DNA from: CAZVEE01 sp964625525
GTDB taxonomy: Bacteria > Pseudomonadota > Alphaproteobacteria > JAJFIK01
Reading direction: 5' to 3'
DNA: 64,000 nt
Assembly: GCA_964625525.1 (NCBI GenBank)
Contig: CAZVEE010000008.1
Coordinates: forward strand, 1 to 64,000
Shown: positions 45,696 to 55,029 of the stretch, piece after piece
How the letters are laid out: every line of letters begins with the position of its first letter
How positions within the stretch are numbered: the first letter of the stretch is position 1
Position numbers and translations under genes: made by a program
Notes under the pieces: generated by a model
The model's input: only the letters and a program-made list of their open reading frames with translations
What the model was told of the DNA's origin: nothing
Databases searched by the model: none

Positions 45696-48600
45696 ATGAT
45701 GCTCTCCGACATTTCGGTCACGCGTCCGGTCTTGGCCATGGTGTTCAGCATCCTGCTGGTCGCGTTCGGCGTGCTGTCTTTCCAAAGCCTGCCGCTGCGC
45801 GAACTGCCCGATATCGATCCGCCCATCGTCTCCATCGATACCGCCTATCGAGGTGCCTCGGCCGACATTGTGGACACCCGCATCACCCAGGTGCTGGAGG
45901 ACCGGATCAGCGGCATTGAGGGCATTGAGGAGATTGAGTCCACCAGTCAGGACGGCCGCTCCGACGTCACCATTACGTTCAGTTTGGATCGGGATATCGA
46001 TGACGCGGCCAATGACGTGCGCAGCGCCATTTCCCGGGTGCTCGATAACTTGCCCGATGAGGCGGATCCGCCGGAAGTCGCCAAGGCCGAAGCCGATGCG
46101 CGGCCCATTATGTGGTTCAATCTCGCCTCCGAGACCATGAACCGGCTGGAGCTGACCGACTATGCGCGGCGCTTCCTGGTGGACCGGCTGTCCGTGTCCG
46201 AAGGCGTGGCGCGGGTCTTTGTGGGCGGCTCGCAAAACTATGCCATGCGGATCTGGATCGACCGGGCCCGGCTGGCGGCCCGGGGACTGACCGTCGCCGA
46301 TGTAGAAGACGCCCTGCGCGAGGAGAATGTGGAGCTGCCGGCGGGGCGCATTGAGTCTAGCGACCGGCAATTCACAGTGCGGGTGGATCGCTCTTATCTC
46401 ACGGCCGATGATTTCGCGCGGCTGGTGCTGCGCGAAGGCGAAGACGGATATCTCATCCGCCTGGAGGATGTGGCGCGGGTCGAGTTGGGCGCCGATGAGC
46501 GGCGCAGTGATTTCCGCGGCAACACCACGCCCATGGTGGGTCTGGGTGTGGTGCGCCAGTCTACCGCCAATATTCTCGATGTGGCCCGGGCGGCCCGGGC
46601 GGAGGTGGAGCGCATTCGCCCGACCCTGCCGGAAGGCACGGACATCTTCTACAGCTTCGATAGCTCCATTTTCATCGAAGCGGCCGTGAACGATGTGTAC
46701 CGGACACTGATGATCGCGATCTGCGTGGTCATCGCGGTCATCTATTTGTTCCTGGGCTCCTGGCGCGCGGCGCTGGTGCCCATGGTGACGGTGCCGGTCT
46801 GTCTCATTGGGGCCTTGAGCATTTTCACCGCTTTCGGGCTGTCCTTGAACTTGCTGACCCTACTGGCGCTGGTCTTGTCCATCGGCCTTGTGGTGGATGA
46901 CTCCATTGTGGTGCTGGAGAATGTGCAGCGGCGCGTGGATATGGGGGAGCCGCGGCTGGTGGCGGCCTATCGCGGTGTGCGCCAGGTGGGCTTTGCGGTG
47001 ATCGCCACCACGCTGGTGCTTATCGCTGTCTTCGTGCCGATCATTTTCCTAGACGGCAATATCGGTCGGTTGTTCGGCGAATTGGCCATTGCCATTGCCG
47101 CCGCCGTGGGGCTGTCCACCTTTGTTGCGCTGACGCTTTCGGCGATGATGACCTCGAAACTACTGCGGCCGGGCCAGGCGAGCGGGCCATTGGCGCGCGG
47201 GGTCAACTGGGTGCTGGACGGTTTGACGGAAGCCTATGTGGCGTCTCTCAGTCTGATTATCCGCATGCCGATCCTGGTCGGTGTGTTCGTGCTGCTGGCG
47301 GTCGCGGCCACCTATGGGCTGTTCCGCGTGGTGCCGGGAGAACTGGCACCGCCGGAGGACCGCGGGTCCTTTATCATCATCGTGCAGGGCCCCGAGGGGG
47401 CCAGCTATCCCACCACGGTCGCGACCATGCGCAAGGTGGAAGAGGTGATGATGCCGTATGTGGAGGCAGGTGAGGTGAACCGCGTGCTCATGCGGGTTCC
47501 CGGCAGCTTCGGCGGCGGCGAGGAGTTCAACACCGGTCTGGGCATCATCGTCCTCACGCTGTGGGACGAGCGGGAGCGCGACGGCATCACCATTCTCAAT
47601 GAGGTGCGCGGCAAGCTCTCCACCATTCCCGATGCGCGCATCTTCCCCATCATGCGCCAAGGGTTCGGACGCGGCGGAGGAGGTCAGCCGGTGCAGTTCG
47701 TGATTGGCGGCTCCAATTACGAGGAGCTAAGCCTGTGGCGCGATATGATGATGGAACGCATTGCCGAGTATCCCGGCATCGTCAATCCGGACTCAGACCT
47801 GCGCGAGACCAAGCCGCAACTTCGGGTGCGGATCGATACCCAGCGCGCGGCGGATCTGGGCGTGTCGGTCGAGGAGATCGGCTCGACGCTCGAAACCATG
47901 CTGGGGGGGCGGCGTGTCACGACGTTCATTGATCGGGGCGAAGAGTATGACGTGATCCTCCAAGGCGAGGAAAGCGACCAGAGCCAGCCCAACGACCTGA
48001 CCAATATCTTTGTGCGCTCAAGCCGGACGGATGCGCTGATCCCGCTGTCCAATCTGGTCACCTTGCAAGAGGTCGCCGATGCTGGCCGGCTGAACCGGTA
48101 CAATCGCCTGCGCGCGGTGACCATCGAGGCCGGGCTCGGGGGCGAGACAACCCTGGGCGAGGCGCTCGATTTTCTGGAAACCACGGCGCGCGAGATCCTG
48201 CCGGCGGCGGCGCAGATCGACTACAAAGGGCAATCCCGGGAATTCCAGGACTCGCGCACCTCGCTCCTGTTCACCTTCGCCATGGCGCTTCTGATTGTGT
48301 TTCTGGTGCTGGCGGCGCAGTTCGAGAGCTTCATCCACCCATTCATCATTATGCTGACCGTCCCTGTGGCGGTGGCGGGTGGCTTCTACGGCCTTTTTGT
48401 CGTCGACAGCAGCCTGAATATCTACAGCCAGATCGGGATGATTATTCTCGTTGGACTGGCGGCCAAGAATGGCATCCTGATTGTGGAATTCGCGAACCAG
48501 ATGCGCGATGCCGGGCTCGATGTGCATGAATCGGTGATGCGGGCCGCGCGCACCCGCTTCCGCCCGATCCTCATGACGGGGCTGTCCACATCGCTGGGGG

Positions 48601-48818
48601 CGGTGCCGTTGATTTTGGCCGATGGGGCGGGCTCGGCGAGCCGCTTGACCATCGGTGTGGTGGTGTTTTCCGGCGTGCTCTTTGCCACCTTGATCACGCT
48701 CTTTGTCGTGCCGGTGTTCTATCGTGCGCTGGCGGGCTATACCAACCCGCCGGGAGCCGTCGCGCGGGAGCTGGAGAGCTTCGAGCGCCAGTACACGGCG
48801 ACCGACGAGAAAGTCTAG
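45696..48818 (+). CDS. RND efflux transporter, inner-membrane pump (AcrB/MexB-like family)
   Basis: At 1040 residues this is a complete RND permease. It begins SDISVTRPVLAMVFSILLVAFG. The proton-relay Asp pair is in SIGLVVDDSIVVLENVQRR. Two periplasmic loops and the second helical half are present, with QSREFQDSRTSLL and GAAGLAAKNGILIVEFANQ-type blocks (NGILIVEFANQM). Substrates cannot be predicted; metals look unlikely because the HAE-type motifs, not CzcA-type, fit. It forms an operon with the adaptor. Confidence 0.94.
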   Translation: MMLSDISVTRPVLAMVFSILLVAFGVLSFQSLPLRELPDIDPPIVSIDTAYRGASADIVDTRITQVLEDRISGIEGIEEIESTSQDGRSDVTITFSLDRDIDDAANDVRSAISRVLDNLPDEADPPEVAKAEADARPIMWFNLASETMNRLELTDYARRFLVDRLSVSEGVARVFVGGSQNYAMRIWIDRARLAARGLTVADVEDALREENVELPAGRIESSDRQFTVRVDRSYLTADDFARLVLREGEDGYLIRLEDVARVELGADERRSDFRGNTTPMVGLGVVRQSTANILDVARAARAEVERIRPTLPEGTDIFYSFDSSIFIEAAVNDVYRTLMIAICVVIAVIYLFLGSWRAALVPMVTVPVCLIGALSIFTAFGLSLNLLTLLALVLSIGLVVDDSIVVLENVQRRVDMGEPRLVAAYRGVRQVGFAVIATTLVLIAVFVPIIFLDGNIGRLFGELAIAIAAAVGLSTFVALTLSAMMTSKLLRPGQASGPLARGVNWVLDGLTEAYVASLSLIIRMPILVGVFVLLAVAATYGLFRVVPGELAPPEDRGSFIIIVQGPEGASYPTTVATMRKVEEVMMPYVEAGEVNRVLMRVPGSFGGGEEFNTGLGIIVLTLWDERERDGITILNEVRGKLSTIPDARIFPIMRQGFGRGGGGQPVQFVIGGSNYEELSLWRDMMMERIAEYPGIVNPDSDLRETKPQLRVRIDTQRAADLGVSVEEIGSTLETMLGGRRVTTFIDRGEEYDVILQGEESDQSQPNDLTNIFVRSSRTDALIPLSNLVTLQEVADAGRLNRYNRLRAVTIEAGLGGETTLGEALDFLETTAREILPAAAQIDYKGQSREFQDSRTSLLFTFAMALLIVFLVLAAQFESFIHPFIIMLTVPVAVAGGFYGLFVVDSSLNIYSQIGMIILVGLAAKNGILIVEFANQMRDAGLDVHESVMRAARTRFRPILMTGLSTSLGAVPLILADGAGSASRLTIGVVVFSGVLFATLITLFVVPVFYRALAGYTNPPGAVARELESFERQYTATDEKV

Positions 48819-48849
48819 CGCCCGCGATAGCGAAAGAGACGAGGACAGC

Positions 48850-49116
48850 ATGGCCGAGGTCCCCCGTGGATATCCGAAGTTCCACAACGAAATCGGTGCG
48901 CCGGAAGTGCGCATCGGGGTGAAGGAATTTGAGTGCGTGGGCGCGCTGCCGCCCCATGACCATCCCCACGTCTATCTCGACATGGGGGATGAGACGGTCA
49001 TCGACTGTCCGTATTGCGGGACGCGCTATGTCTTCGACGCCTCGTTGAACCGGCTCGAATGCCGCCCGGCAGAATGCTTCTTCGACGAATCCGAGCGCCC
49101 GCGCGCAAGCATGTAG
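48850..49116 (+). CDS. CHCC zinc-finger protein (NDUFS6-like)
   Basis: An 88-residue protein with the zf-CHCC layout: FECVG (Cys), DHPHVYLDMG (His), then CPYCGTRYVFD (two Cys). This is the family of the bacterial and mitochondrial complex I accessory subunit NDUFS6. It may assist complex I or iron-sulfur assembly, as in Alphaproteobacteria. It follows the RND pump by 32 bases and has an AGACGAGGAC-type site before the ATG at 48850. Confidence 0.88.
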   Translation: MAEVPRGYPKFHNEIGAPEVRIGVKEFECVGALPPHDHPHVYLDMGDETVIDCPYCGTRYVFDASLNRLECRPAECFFDESERPRASM

Positions 49117-49226
49117 TCGTGCTCGCATCGGGCTAGGCAGGCGCCGCCTGTTCACGCTACCGTTTTCCCTCTTGGAGGCGGGGTCTTTAGATCGTTAGGA
49201 TGGGCGAGATGGCTGGAGATGCGGCG

Positions 49227-49898
49227 ATGACCCGGCAAGGCCGGACCAAATGGACGCTCCTGCGCGGTTTCGCGCTCGGACTCACGGCGCTTGCGATCAC
49301 CGCATGCGGGTCCAGTGGCCCGGCCAAGCCGCGCCTGACGGGGGCGCCGCCTGAACAATTCGCCGCCGCCTTGGCTCTGAAGGACACCGGCAATTGCGCC
49401 GATGCGATGCCGACGTTTGAGCGACTAGCGCAGCGCGGGCGCGGCTGGGAACTGGCGCAAGTGCATTATGCGGATTGCCTGCTGGAAGCGGGGCAGGTGG
49501 ATGATGCTCTGAAATGGTTGACCTTGGCCGCTGAGTCCAATGAACCGCGTGCCCAGGCGCGGCTGGCGCTGGCCTATCTGGAGGGTACAGGCGTGACGAC
49601 CGATCCGGTGCAGGCCGCGAAATGGTATGTGCTCGCCACCCGTGAAACTCTCGAAGGTCTGGTGGCCGACAGCGATCTGCCGCCCGATTTCCGCGCCCGC
49701 CTCGATGCCGGGCTGACCGAACGCGCCAAGGCGGACGGGGCGGCTCTGGCGGCGGCCTGGATCCCCACTTATCAGGGCGTCAACGCGGAGCTTGTAAACC
49801 AGCCTCCGGTGCGCGAACGCGAGGCGGCGACACCCCGCGCGGCGCGGCCTGGCCAGGAAACCTGGGACCAACAGAACCGGCGCCGGCGGCGCTGGTAA
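49227..49898 (+). CDS. Sel1/TPR-repeat lipoprotein
   Basis: The lipobox AITAC sits at the end of a signal peptide that starts best at 49227 (GGAG nine bases upstream); ATGs at 49200 and 49209 are also possible. Sel1-type repeats follow: YADCLLEAGQVDDALKWLTLAAE and ARLALAYLEGTGVTTDPVQAAKWYVLA. The tail is Arg-rich. Probably an envelope lipoprotein that scaffolds partners; the partner is unknown. The transhydrogenase genes follow. Confidence 0.8.
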   Translation: MTRQGRTKWTLLRGFALGLTALAITACGSSGPAKPRLTGAPPEQFAAALALKDTGNCADAMPTFERLAQRGRGWELAQVHYADCLLEAGQVDDALKWLTLAAESNEPRAQARLALAYLEGTGVTTDPVQAAKWYVLATRETLEGLVADSDLPPDFRARLDAGLTERAKADGAALAAAWIPTYQGVNAELVNQPPVREREAATPRAARPGQETWDQQNRRRRRW

Positions 49899-49931
49899 CC
49901 AGACCCCACAAGATCACGCGGGAGAGAGCCC

Positions 49932-50210
49932 TTGCTGTTTTTTGTTTTTGTGCTGTCAGTGGTGTTGGGCGTTGAGCTGATCCGCCGAATTCCCTCCCAG
50001 TTGCACACGCCGCTTATGTCCGGCTCCAACGCCATTTCCGGGATCACTCTGGTGGGAGGGATACTCGCCGCCGGGTCCAACGAGACGCTGGCGATCATTC
50101 TGGGCACGTTGGCGGTGGCGTTCGCCACGATCAATGTGGTGGGCGGTTATCTGGTCACGGACCGCATGCTGGGCATGTTCAAGTCCGGCGACAGCAAATC
50201 CTCCAAGTGA
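49932..50210 (+). CDS. pntAB: NAD(P) transhydrogenase alpha part 2 (PntAB, membrane domain)
   Basis: A 92-residue membrane protein beginning at a TTG with GGGAGAGA upstream. It has three helices and the family block TPLMSGSNAISGITLVGG. In organisms with split PntA, this subunit makes part of the proton channel. The alpha part 1 gene (pntAA, the NAD-binding domain) is normally immediately upstream but is not found here. pntB begins 56 bases downstream. Confidence 0.9.
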   Translation: MLFFVFVLSVVLGVELIRRIPSQLHTPLMSGSNAISGITLVGGILAAGSNETLAIILGTLAVAFATINVVGGYLVTDRMLGMFKSGDSKSSK

Positions 50211-50265
50211 CTCTCTCCGCGCGCTGGCTCACGGGGCTCGCGCGACAGACCAAGGACGCCTTTCC

Positions 50266-51675
50266 ATGACCACTGCTTCGGCCGGCGCGGATCTGTTGAC
50301 CCTGAGCGGCACGCAGGTCGCTTACATCGTGGCCACCATGTTGTTTGTGGCAGGGCTGAAAATGCTCGGCAATCGGGAGACCGCGCGCCAGGGCAATCTG
50401 GTCTCGGCACTGGGCATGCTGGTGGCGGTGGTGACGACGCTGCTGGCGGGGGGGCTCGATTTCACCTGGATCCTGGTGGGCATGGGCATCGGCGCCACAG
50501 TGGGCGCGCTGATGGCGATCCGGGTACAGATGACGTCCATGCCGGAAATGGTGGCGCTGCTGAACGGGTTCGGCGGTGCGGCCAGCCTGCTTGTTGGGGT
50601 GGCGGAATATGTGCGCGGTGGCGAGCCGGGCCTGATCGTCGCGGCGGGTATTGGTCTTGCGGTGCTCATTGGCGGGATTTCGTTCACGGGCAGCTTGATC
50701 GCGTTCGGCAAGCTTGCGGAACGGCTGCCGGGCCGGCCGATCATCTTTCCCGGTCAGGTCTTTTTGAGTGGGCTGATGTTTCTGGCGGGGCTTGCTGGCG
50801 TGGCGGCCTTCGTGGCGATGCCGGAGTTTTCCTCGCTTGAGGTTCTGGCGGGGCTCGCCGTTTTGTCGCTGCTCCTGGGCATTCTGGCGGTGATCCGCAT
50901 TGGCGGGGCCGACATGCCCATCGTGGTGTCACTGCTCAACAGCTATTCGGGCCTGGCCGCCGCGATGGCCGGCTTTGCGCTCCAAAACACAGTGCTGGTG
51001 GTGACGGGCGCGCTGGTGGGGGCGAGCGGGCTGATCCTGACCCAGATCATGTGCAAGGCCATGAACCGCTCGCTCACCAATGTGCTGTTCGGCGGGCTCG
51101 GGGCGCCGGTCTCCAGCGCTGCGAGCGTGGAGATCGAGGGCGAGATCAAGCCCATGTCCTCCTCCGACGCCTATTATGTGCTCGAAGCCGCCCGTTCGGT
51201 GGTGGTGGTGCCCGGCTACGGAATGGCTGTGGCCCAGGCCCAGCACGCCATCAAGGAACTGGCCGATCTCATGCGCGGACGCGGCATTGAAACGCGCTAC
51301 GCCATTCACCCGGTTGCAGGGCGCATGCCCGGGCACATGAACGTCTTGCTGGCCGAGGCGGGGGTGCCCTATGAGCTGTTGGTGGAGCCAGGTGACGTCA
51401 ATCCCACCATGGAGACGGTGGATGTGGCCATCATCATCGGCGCCAATGACGTAGTGAACCCGGTCGCCAAGGAAGACAAAGGCAGTCCGCTTTATGGCAT
51501 GCCTATTATCGAGGCCGACCGGGCCCGTACGGTCTTTGTGCTGAAGCGGTCCATGAATCCGGGCTTTTCGGGCGTGGAGAACGCGCTCTTCTACAAGCCC
51601 AACACCTACATGCTGTTCGGCGACGCCAAAGCGACGATCAACCAGCTCGTGGGCGAGTTCAAGGACGAAGACTGA
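50266..51675 (+). CDS. pntB: NAD(P) transhydrogenase beta subunit PntB
   Basis: The N-terminal half has about nine membrane helices and proton-channel residues. The C-terminal NADP-binding domain (dIII) has VVVVPGYGMAVAQAQHAIKELADLM, HPVAGRMPGHMNVLLAEA and the later IIIGANDVVNPVAKED and KRSMNPGFSGVENALFY blocks. At 469 residues it is full length. It couples hydride transfer from NADH to NADP with proton movement. The ATG at 50266 is used because the upstream 44 codons overlap pntAB in another frame and are not subunit-like. Confidence 0.95.
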   Translation: MTTASAGADLLTLSGTQVAYIVATMLFVAGLKMLGNRETARQGNLVSALGMLVAVVTTLLAGGLDFTWILVGMGIGATVGALMAIRVQMTSMPEMVALLNGFGGAASLLVGVAEYVRGGEPGLIVAAGIGLAVLIGGISFTGSLIAFGKLAERLPGRPIIFPGQVFLSGLMFLAGLAGVAAFVAMPEFSSLEVLAGLAVLSLLLGILAVIRIGGADMPIVVSLLNSYSGLAAAMAGFALQNTVLVVTGALVGASGLILTQIMCKAMNRSLTNVLFGGLGAPVSSAASVEIEGEIKPMSSSDAYYVLEAARSVVVVPGYGMAVAQAQHAIKELADLMRGRGIETRYAIHPVAGRMPGHMNVLLAEAGVPYELLVEPGDVNPTMETVDVAIIIGANDVVNPVAKEDKGSPLYGMPIIEADRARTVFVLKRSMNPGFSGVENALFYKPNTYMLFGDAKATINQLVGEFKDED

Positions 51676-51677
51676 GC

Positions 51678-52079
51678 CTATTTCCCGACGGTCAGCAGCG
51701 TGTCTTCATCACGCAGCATGAACAGCACGATCAGAGCGCCAAGCGCCGGGACGGCCGCCCAAAACAGATGATTGACGCCTTCATAGGGCGCGATCATCCG
51801 TTCCCAGGTGGAAAGTGTCGAGAGCGCATGGATGACCATCAAGAACCCGGTGCTCCAGAACGTCGCAATCCCCAGCACAAACGCCAGCAACACCACCGCC
51901 TGAATCACACCGATAGCGTAAGACGCCTCGAGTGGCAGGTTCTCGTAGAAGTAAAAGGCGCCCCAAATGGCTTGGGTCTTCTCCGGCGCCACGAATTTCT
52001 CAATCACCCAGATGGCGAAAAAAGCTGCCACGCTCAGGCGCAGGATCAACAGCGCCGGTTTCAGTGCAATCGGTGTCAT
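51678..52079 (-). CDS. Four-helix membrane protein (DoxX-like)
   Basis: A 133-residue protein with four predicted helices (around 8-28, 58-78, 83-100 and 108-128). The layout and the WVIEKFVAPEKTQAIW loop resemble DoxX/DoxD-type small membrane proteins. It converges on pntB with a two-base gap. The function is unknown; a redox-linked role is possible. Confidence 0.65.
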   Translation of the reverse strand: MTPIALKPALLILRLSVAAFFAIWVIEKFVAPEKTQAIWGAFYFYENLPLEASYAIGVIQAVVLLAFVLGIATFWSTGFLMVIHALSTLSTWERMIAPYEGVNHLFWAAVPALGALIVLFMLRDEDTLLTVGK

Positions 52080-52190
52080 GGGACGTCCCCTCGGATCATG
52101 GCCACATCAGCGTGGAGCGGACCCTAGCAAGGGGTGCAGCCCGCGCCGGTCACACCGGCGTGGGCATTGGTCGCATTTGCGTGAAGAGGA

Positions 52191-52865
52191 TTAAGGCTGG
52201 GTGCTGGCCGGCGTGGTGTCTTCGCGCACGCAACTAACGGCGGCAATGCGGTGGCAGAACTTACCGTCGCACAGGAAGCCGTCGCCAAGGGTGCGGGTGG
52301 GCGGCGCGTTGCGCTCCACCCGGAAATCGACCGCGCGGGTGAACCCTTCGGCCTGGCAATAGGCGGTGGCGGCGGGCCAGCCGCAATCGCGACCGTTCTT
52401 GTGACACAGGTCGAGGCCCATCGCCGCCGTCTGTGTCTGGTTCTGCGTTTCCGGCGCCCGCGTTTGGTCGGATGCGGCGCTGTCGGCGATGCCCGATTCG
52501 GGCTCCGGCTCCGGCACCGTCTGCGGCGCCACTGTCAGAGCCGTCACCGGGGCCAGCACGTCATAGTCCTTCACCCCGGACACGCAGCATTCGCTCGACC
52601 AAGACGGGGTGACGCTTTCTTTAAGCCAGCAGCGGGCCTTGTTCCCCTGAAAGCCCGGCTTAACGTAGGAATAGGCCATGCAACGAGGGTCTTCGAGGCA
52701 GGCCTGCTGACAGCTTTGGGCGCTGGGCGGCTCGATCTTGAGGACTTCATAGGCCGCGCCCGGGCGCTCCACGCCCTCGACCATAGTGATGGCATGCGCG
52801 GACGGGCCTGCCAGGGCGAGGCCGAACACAGCCAGAAGGCTAAAGACCAAACGGCGAAGCGGCAT
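52191..52865 (-). CDS. Secreted PAN/Apple-domain protein
   Basis: The signal peptide (LVFSLLAVFGLALAGPSAHA) is followed by a PAN-type domain: RPGAAYEVLKIEPPSAQSC-QQAC, CMAYSYV and RCWLKESV. It has the Cys spacing of bacterial Apple/PAN domains, which bind carbohydrate or protein. A Gln/Thr-rich linker leads to a second Cys-rich domain (CHKNGRDCGWPAATAYCQAEGF) that resembles a short C-rich carbohydrate-related module. Expected to be periplasmic or outer-surface. It stands alone and divergent from the amyloid-type export gene. Confidence 0.75.
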   Translation of the reverse strand: MPLRRLVFSLLAVFGLALAGPSAHAITMVEGVERPGAAYEVLKIEPPSAQSCQQACLEDPRCMAYSYVKPGFQGNKARCWLKESVTPSWSSECCVSGVKDYDVLAPVTALTVAPQTVPEPEPESGIADSAASDQTRAPETQNQTQTAAMGLDLCHKNGRDCGWPAATAYCQAEGFTRAVDFRVERNAPPTRTLGDGFLCDGKFCHRIAAVSCVREDTTPASTQP

Positions 52866-53227
52866 GATGGCCTCCCTCTCATGGGTTCCGGGCGATCCTT
52901 ACTCCATCAGGAGTATACGGTGTTCGTCTCGTGGGGCGAGATTGGGTCCTCACTGGGGCAATGTTCTGTGCTGCCCCCGACTTATCCCCTTCCCAAGCCG
53001 GATACACCCCCTTGTCAGCGCCGCGCCGGACGGGCATCACAATGACCATGTGTTAAGCTGCGCGAGACAGGGCAAATCAGGCACAGACAGGACGTGCACC
53101 CGCGCGCAGGTTCCATTACAAGAACGGCCAAGACCGTCAAAGGATGTGGACCGGTCGCCGTCCGGGCGTCGGGCCAGCCGCGCGAAAGCCGGCTCCTTGA
53201 GGGGATGCGTAGAAGAAGGATGTCGGT
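52866..53227. other. Divergent intergenic region before the amyloid-type locus
   Basis: About 360 bases between the PAN-domain gene and the beta-barrel gene. A small hairpin (ACTCC-ATCA-GGAGT, 52900-52913) and a TATACT-like element lie near the PAN-gene side. No clear promoter is seen on the other side. Confidence 0.35.
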
Positions 53228-55006
53228 ATGAGCGTGACGCGGCGTACCGGAGCGCGCCATGCGTTTCGGGTCGCATCGCTGGCGGTACTGGTTTGGTGCC
53301 TCGGCTTGGCCGAGCCCGACGGGCCACGGCCGGCATATGCCCAGGACAGCGCGGCTCAGGACAGCGCGGCCCAGGACAGCGCGGCCCAGGATGGCGCGGC
53401 GCAGGACGGTGGCGCGGACGACACTCTCTCCGCCGACGAGCGCATGCGCCAGCTCGAACAGAGCATCGAGGCGCAGCAGCGCCGCCTGCTGGATCAGGAA
53501 CGGGTGCTGTTTGAACAAGACCAGCAACTGCGCCAGCAGTTTCAGACCCTCCAGAATCAGGCCGACGTCATTGAGGGTCAGCAAGATCTGATCGACGAGC
53601 AACGCGACGAGTTGCTGCGCGTGCGGACCCAGCTGCGCACGTCGACACCACCGCCGGCCGCGCCGCCCCAGCGCGTGGAAGGCACGGTGCCGCGCACGCC
53701 GCCGCCGGAAACCGGTGTCCGCTCGCCCCAGGAATTGGAACGCGCGGAAGCCCTGCGCCGGGCCCGTGTGGAACAACTGCGCCGCCGCCTGGAACAGCAG
53801 CGGCAGCAACAGCAACAACAGCAGGCCGGCCAAGCCGCCGGCGCGGCCGCGGGCGCGGCCGGCGCCGCCCAAGCCCGGCCGGCCCAGGGCGTGCAACCGG
53901 CGCAACCAGATTCCCGCGCCGCCGAAATCGCGCGCGAACGGGCCCGGCGCGAGGCGGAGCTCTACCGCCAGCGTTTGCAGCAGCAACAACAACAGCAGCA
54001 GCAAGCCGGGCAGGCCGGACAACCTGGTCAGCCCGGGCAAGCCGTTGCCCCGGCCTCCGACCCGGCCGCCATCGACAATCAGCCGACCGCCACACGGCCG
54101 CGCACCGACCGGCCGCCGGACGTTGAGGCCTTGCCCGCGCGGGCCGGCGTGCTGACGCCGAAAGGCAATGTCGCGCTCGATCTCAGCTATACCTACGTCT
54201 ATTCGGACGTGAACCGGGTGGAAGTGGCGGGTTTTAGCGTGTTGCCGGCGGTGCTGATCGGCTCCTTCGACATCATCGAAATCGACCGGCAGAACAACAC
54301 CTTCTCTGTGACCGGACGCTATGGGCTGACCGACCGGATCGAGGTCGAAGCGCGCGTGCCCTTCATTCAGCGCACCGACGACACGACCGGGCGCCCGGTG
54401 GGCGAAGAGGCCAATGACGACCAGTTCTCCACTTTGGCCGGGTCGGGCATCGGGGATATGGAACTGGGCCTGCGCTATCAGTTGAACGGCGGACAGCGGG
54501 GCTGGCCGTTCTTTATCTACAATCTGCGCGCGCGTGCCCCCACGGGCCGCTCGCCCTTCGACATTGAGTTGAGTGACAGTGGCCTGCCTCAGGAATTGTC
54601 CACGGGCTCAGGCTTTTGGAGCCTGACACCGGGGATTTCCATGGTGTATCCGACGGATCCGGGGGTGTTCTTCGGCTCGATCAGTTACACCTATAATTTC
54701 CGCAAGCGGTTTGAGGAGGCCGGCACCATCAAGCCCGGCGATACCTTGTCCGCGAGCCTGGGTCTGGGCTTTTCGATCAATCCGAAAGTGTCGTTCAGTG
54801 TGGGGACGGATTACTCCATCACCTACCGCACCCGGCAGAACAGCACCCCGGTGCTGGGCTCCACGCCGCTTTACGCGGGGCGCTTGTCGCTGAGCTACTC
54901 CTATCGCTTCACGCCAAAGGTGTCGGCCACCTTCTCTGTGGCACCGGGCTTCACGTCGGACGCGCCGGACCTGACCATGGGCCTGCGGGTGCCGATCCGC
55001 TTCTAA
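53228..55006 (+). CDS. Coiled-coil plus outer-membrane beta-barrel protein, FapF-like exporter
   Basis: The signal peptide ends near AYAQ (residue 39). The leader then has four tandem QDSAA-type pentapeptides. A coiled coil (residues about 67-140, RMRQLEQSIEAQQRRLLDQE) and Q-rich helices (172-260) with two poly-Gln runs follow. From about residue 305 a 12-strand-type beta-barrel is seen: NVALDLSYTYVYSD, FSVTGRYGLTDRIEVEARVPF, GIGDMELGLRYQL to the C-terminal RVPIRF. FapF, the amyloid exporter, has the same coiled-coil plus barrel layout. The Gln-rich length is larger than usual. Being next to a C39 peptidase and repeat proteins strengthens the reading, but homology must be tested. Confidence 0.75.
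   Translation: MSVTRRTGARHAFRVASLAVLVWCLGLAEPDGPRPAYAQDSAAQDSAAQDSAAQDGAAQDGGADDTLSADERMRQLEQSIEAQQRRLLDQERVLFEQDQQLRQQFQTLQNQADVIEGQQDLIDEQRDELLRVRTQLRTSTPPPAAPPQRVEGTVPRTPPPETGVRSPQELERAEALRRARVEQLRRRLEQQRQQQQQQQAGQAAGAAAGAAGAAQARPAQGVQPAQPDSRAAEIARERARREAELYRQRLQQQQQQQQQAGQAGQPGQPGQAVAPASDPAAIDNQPTATRPRTDRPPDVEALPARAGVLTPKGNVALDLSYTYVYSDVNRVEVAGFSVLPAVLIGSFDIIEIDRQNNTFSVTGRYGLTDRIEVEARVPFIQRTDDTTGRPVGEEANDDQFSTLAGSGIGDMELGLRYQLNGGQRGWPFFIYNLRARAPTGRSPFDIELSDSGLPQELSTGSGFWSLTPGISMVYPTDPGVFFGSISYTYNFRKRFEEAGTIKPGDTLSASLGLGFSINPKVSFSVGTDYSITYRTRQNSTPVLGSTPLYAGRLSLSYSYRFTPKVSATFSVAPGFTSDAPDLTMGLRVPIRF
53342..53409 (+). repeat. In-frame 15-bp minisatellite, four to five copies
   Basis: CAGGACAGCGCGGC(C/T) is repeated exactly three times, then with changes (CAGGATGGCGCGGCG, partial fifth). 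It encodes QDSAA/QDGAA units directly after the signal peptide of the FapF-like protein. Confidence 0.88.
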
Positions 55007-55029
55007 GAGCATAGGGGCTGGCGGGGCGC

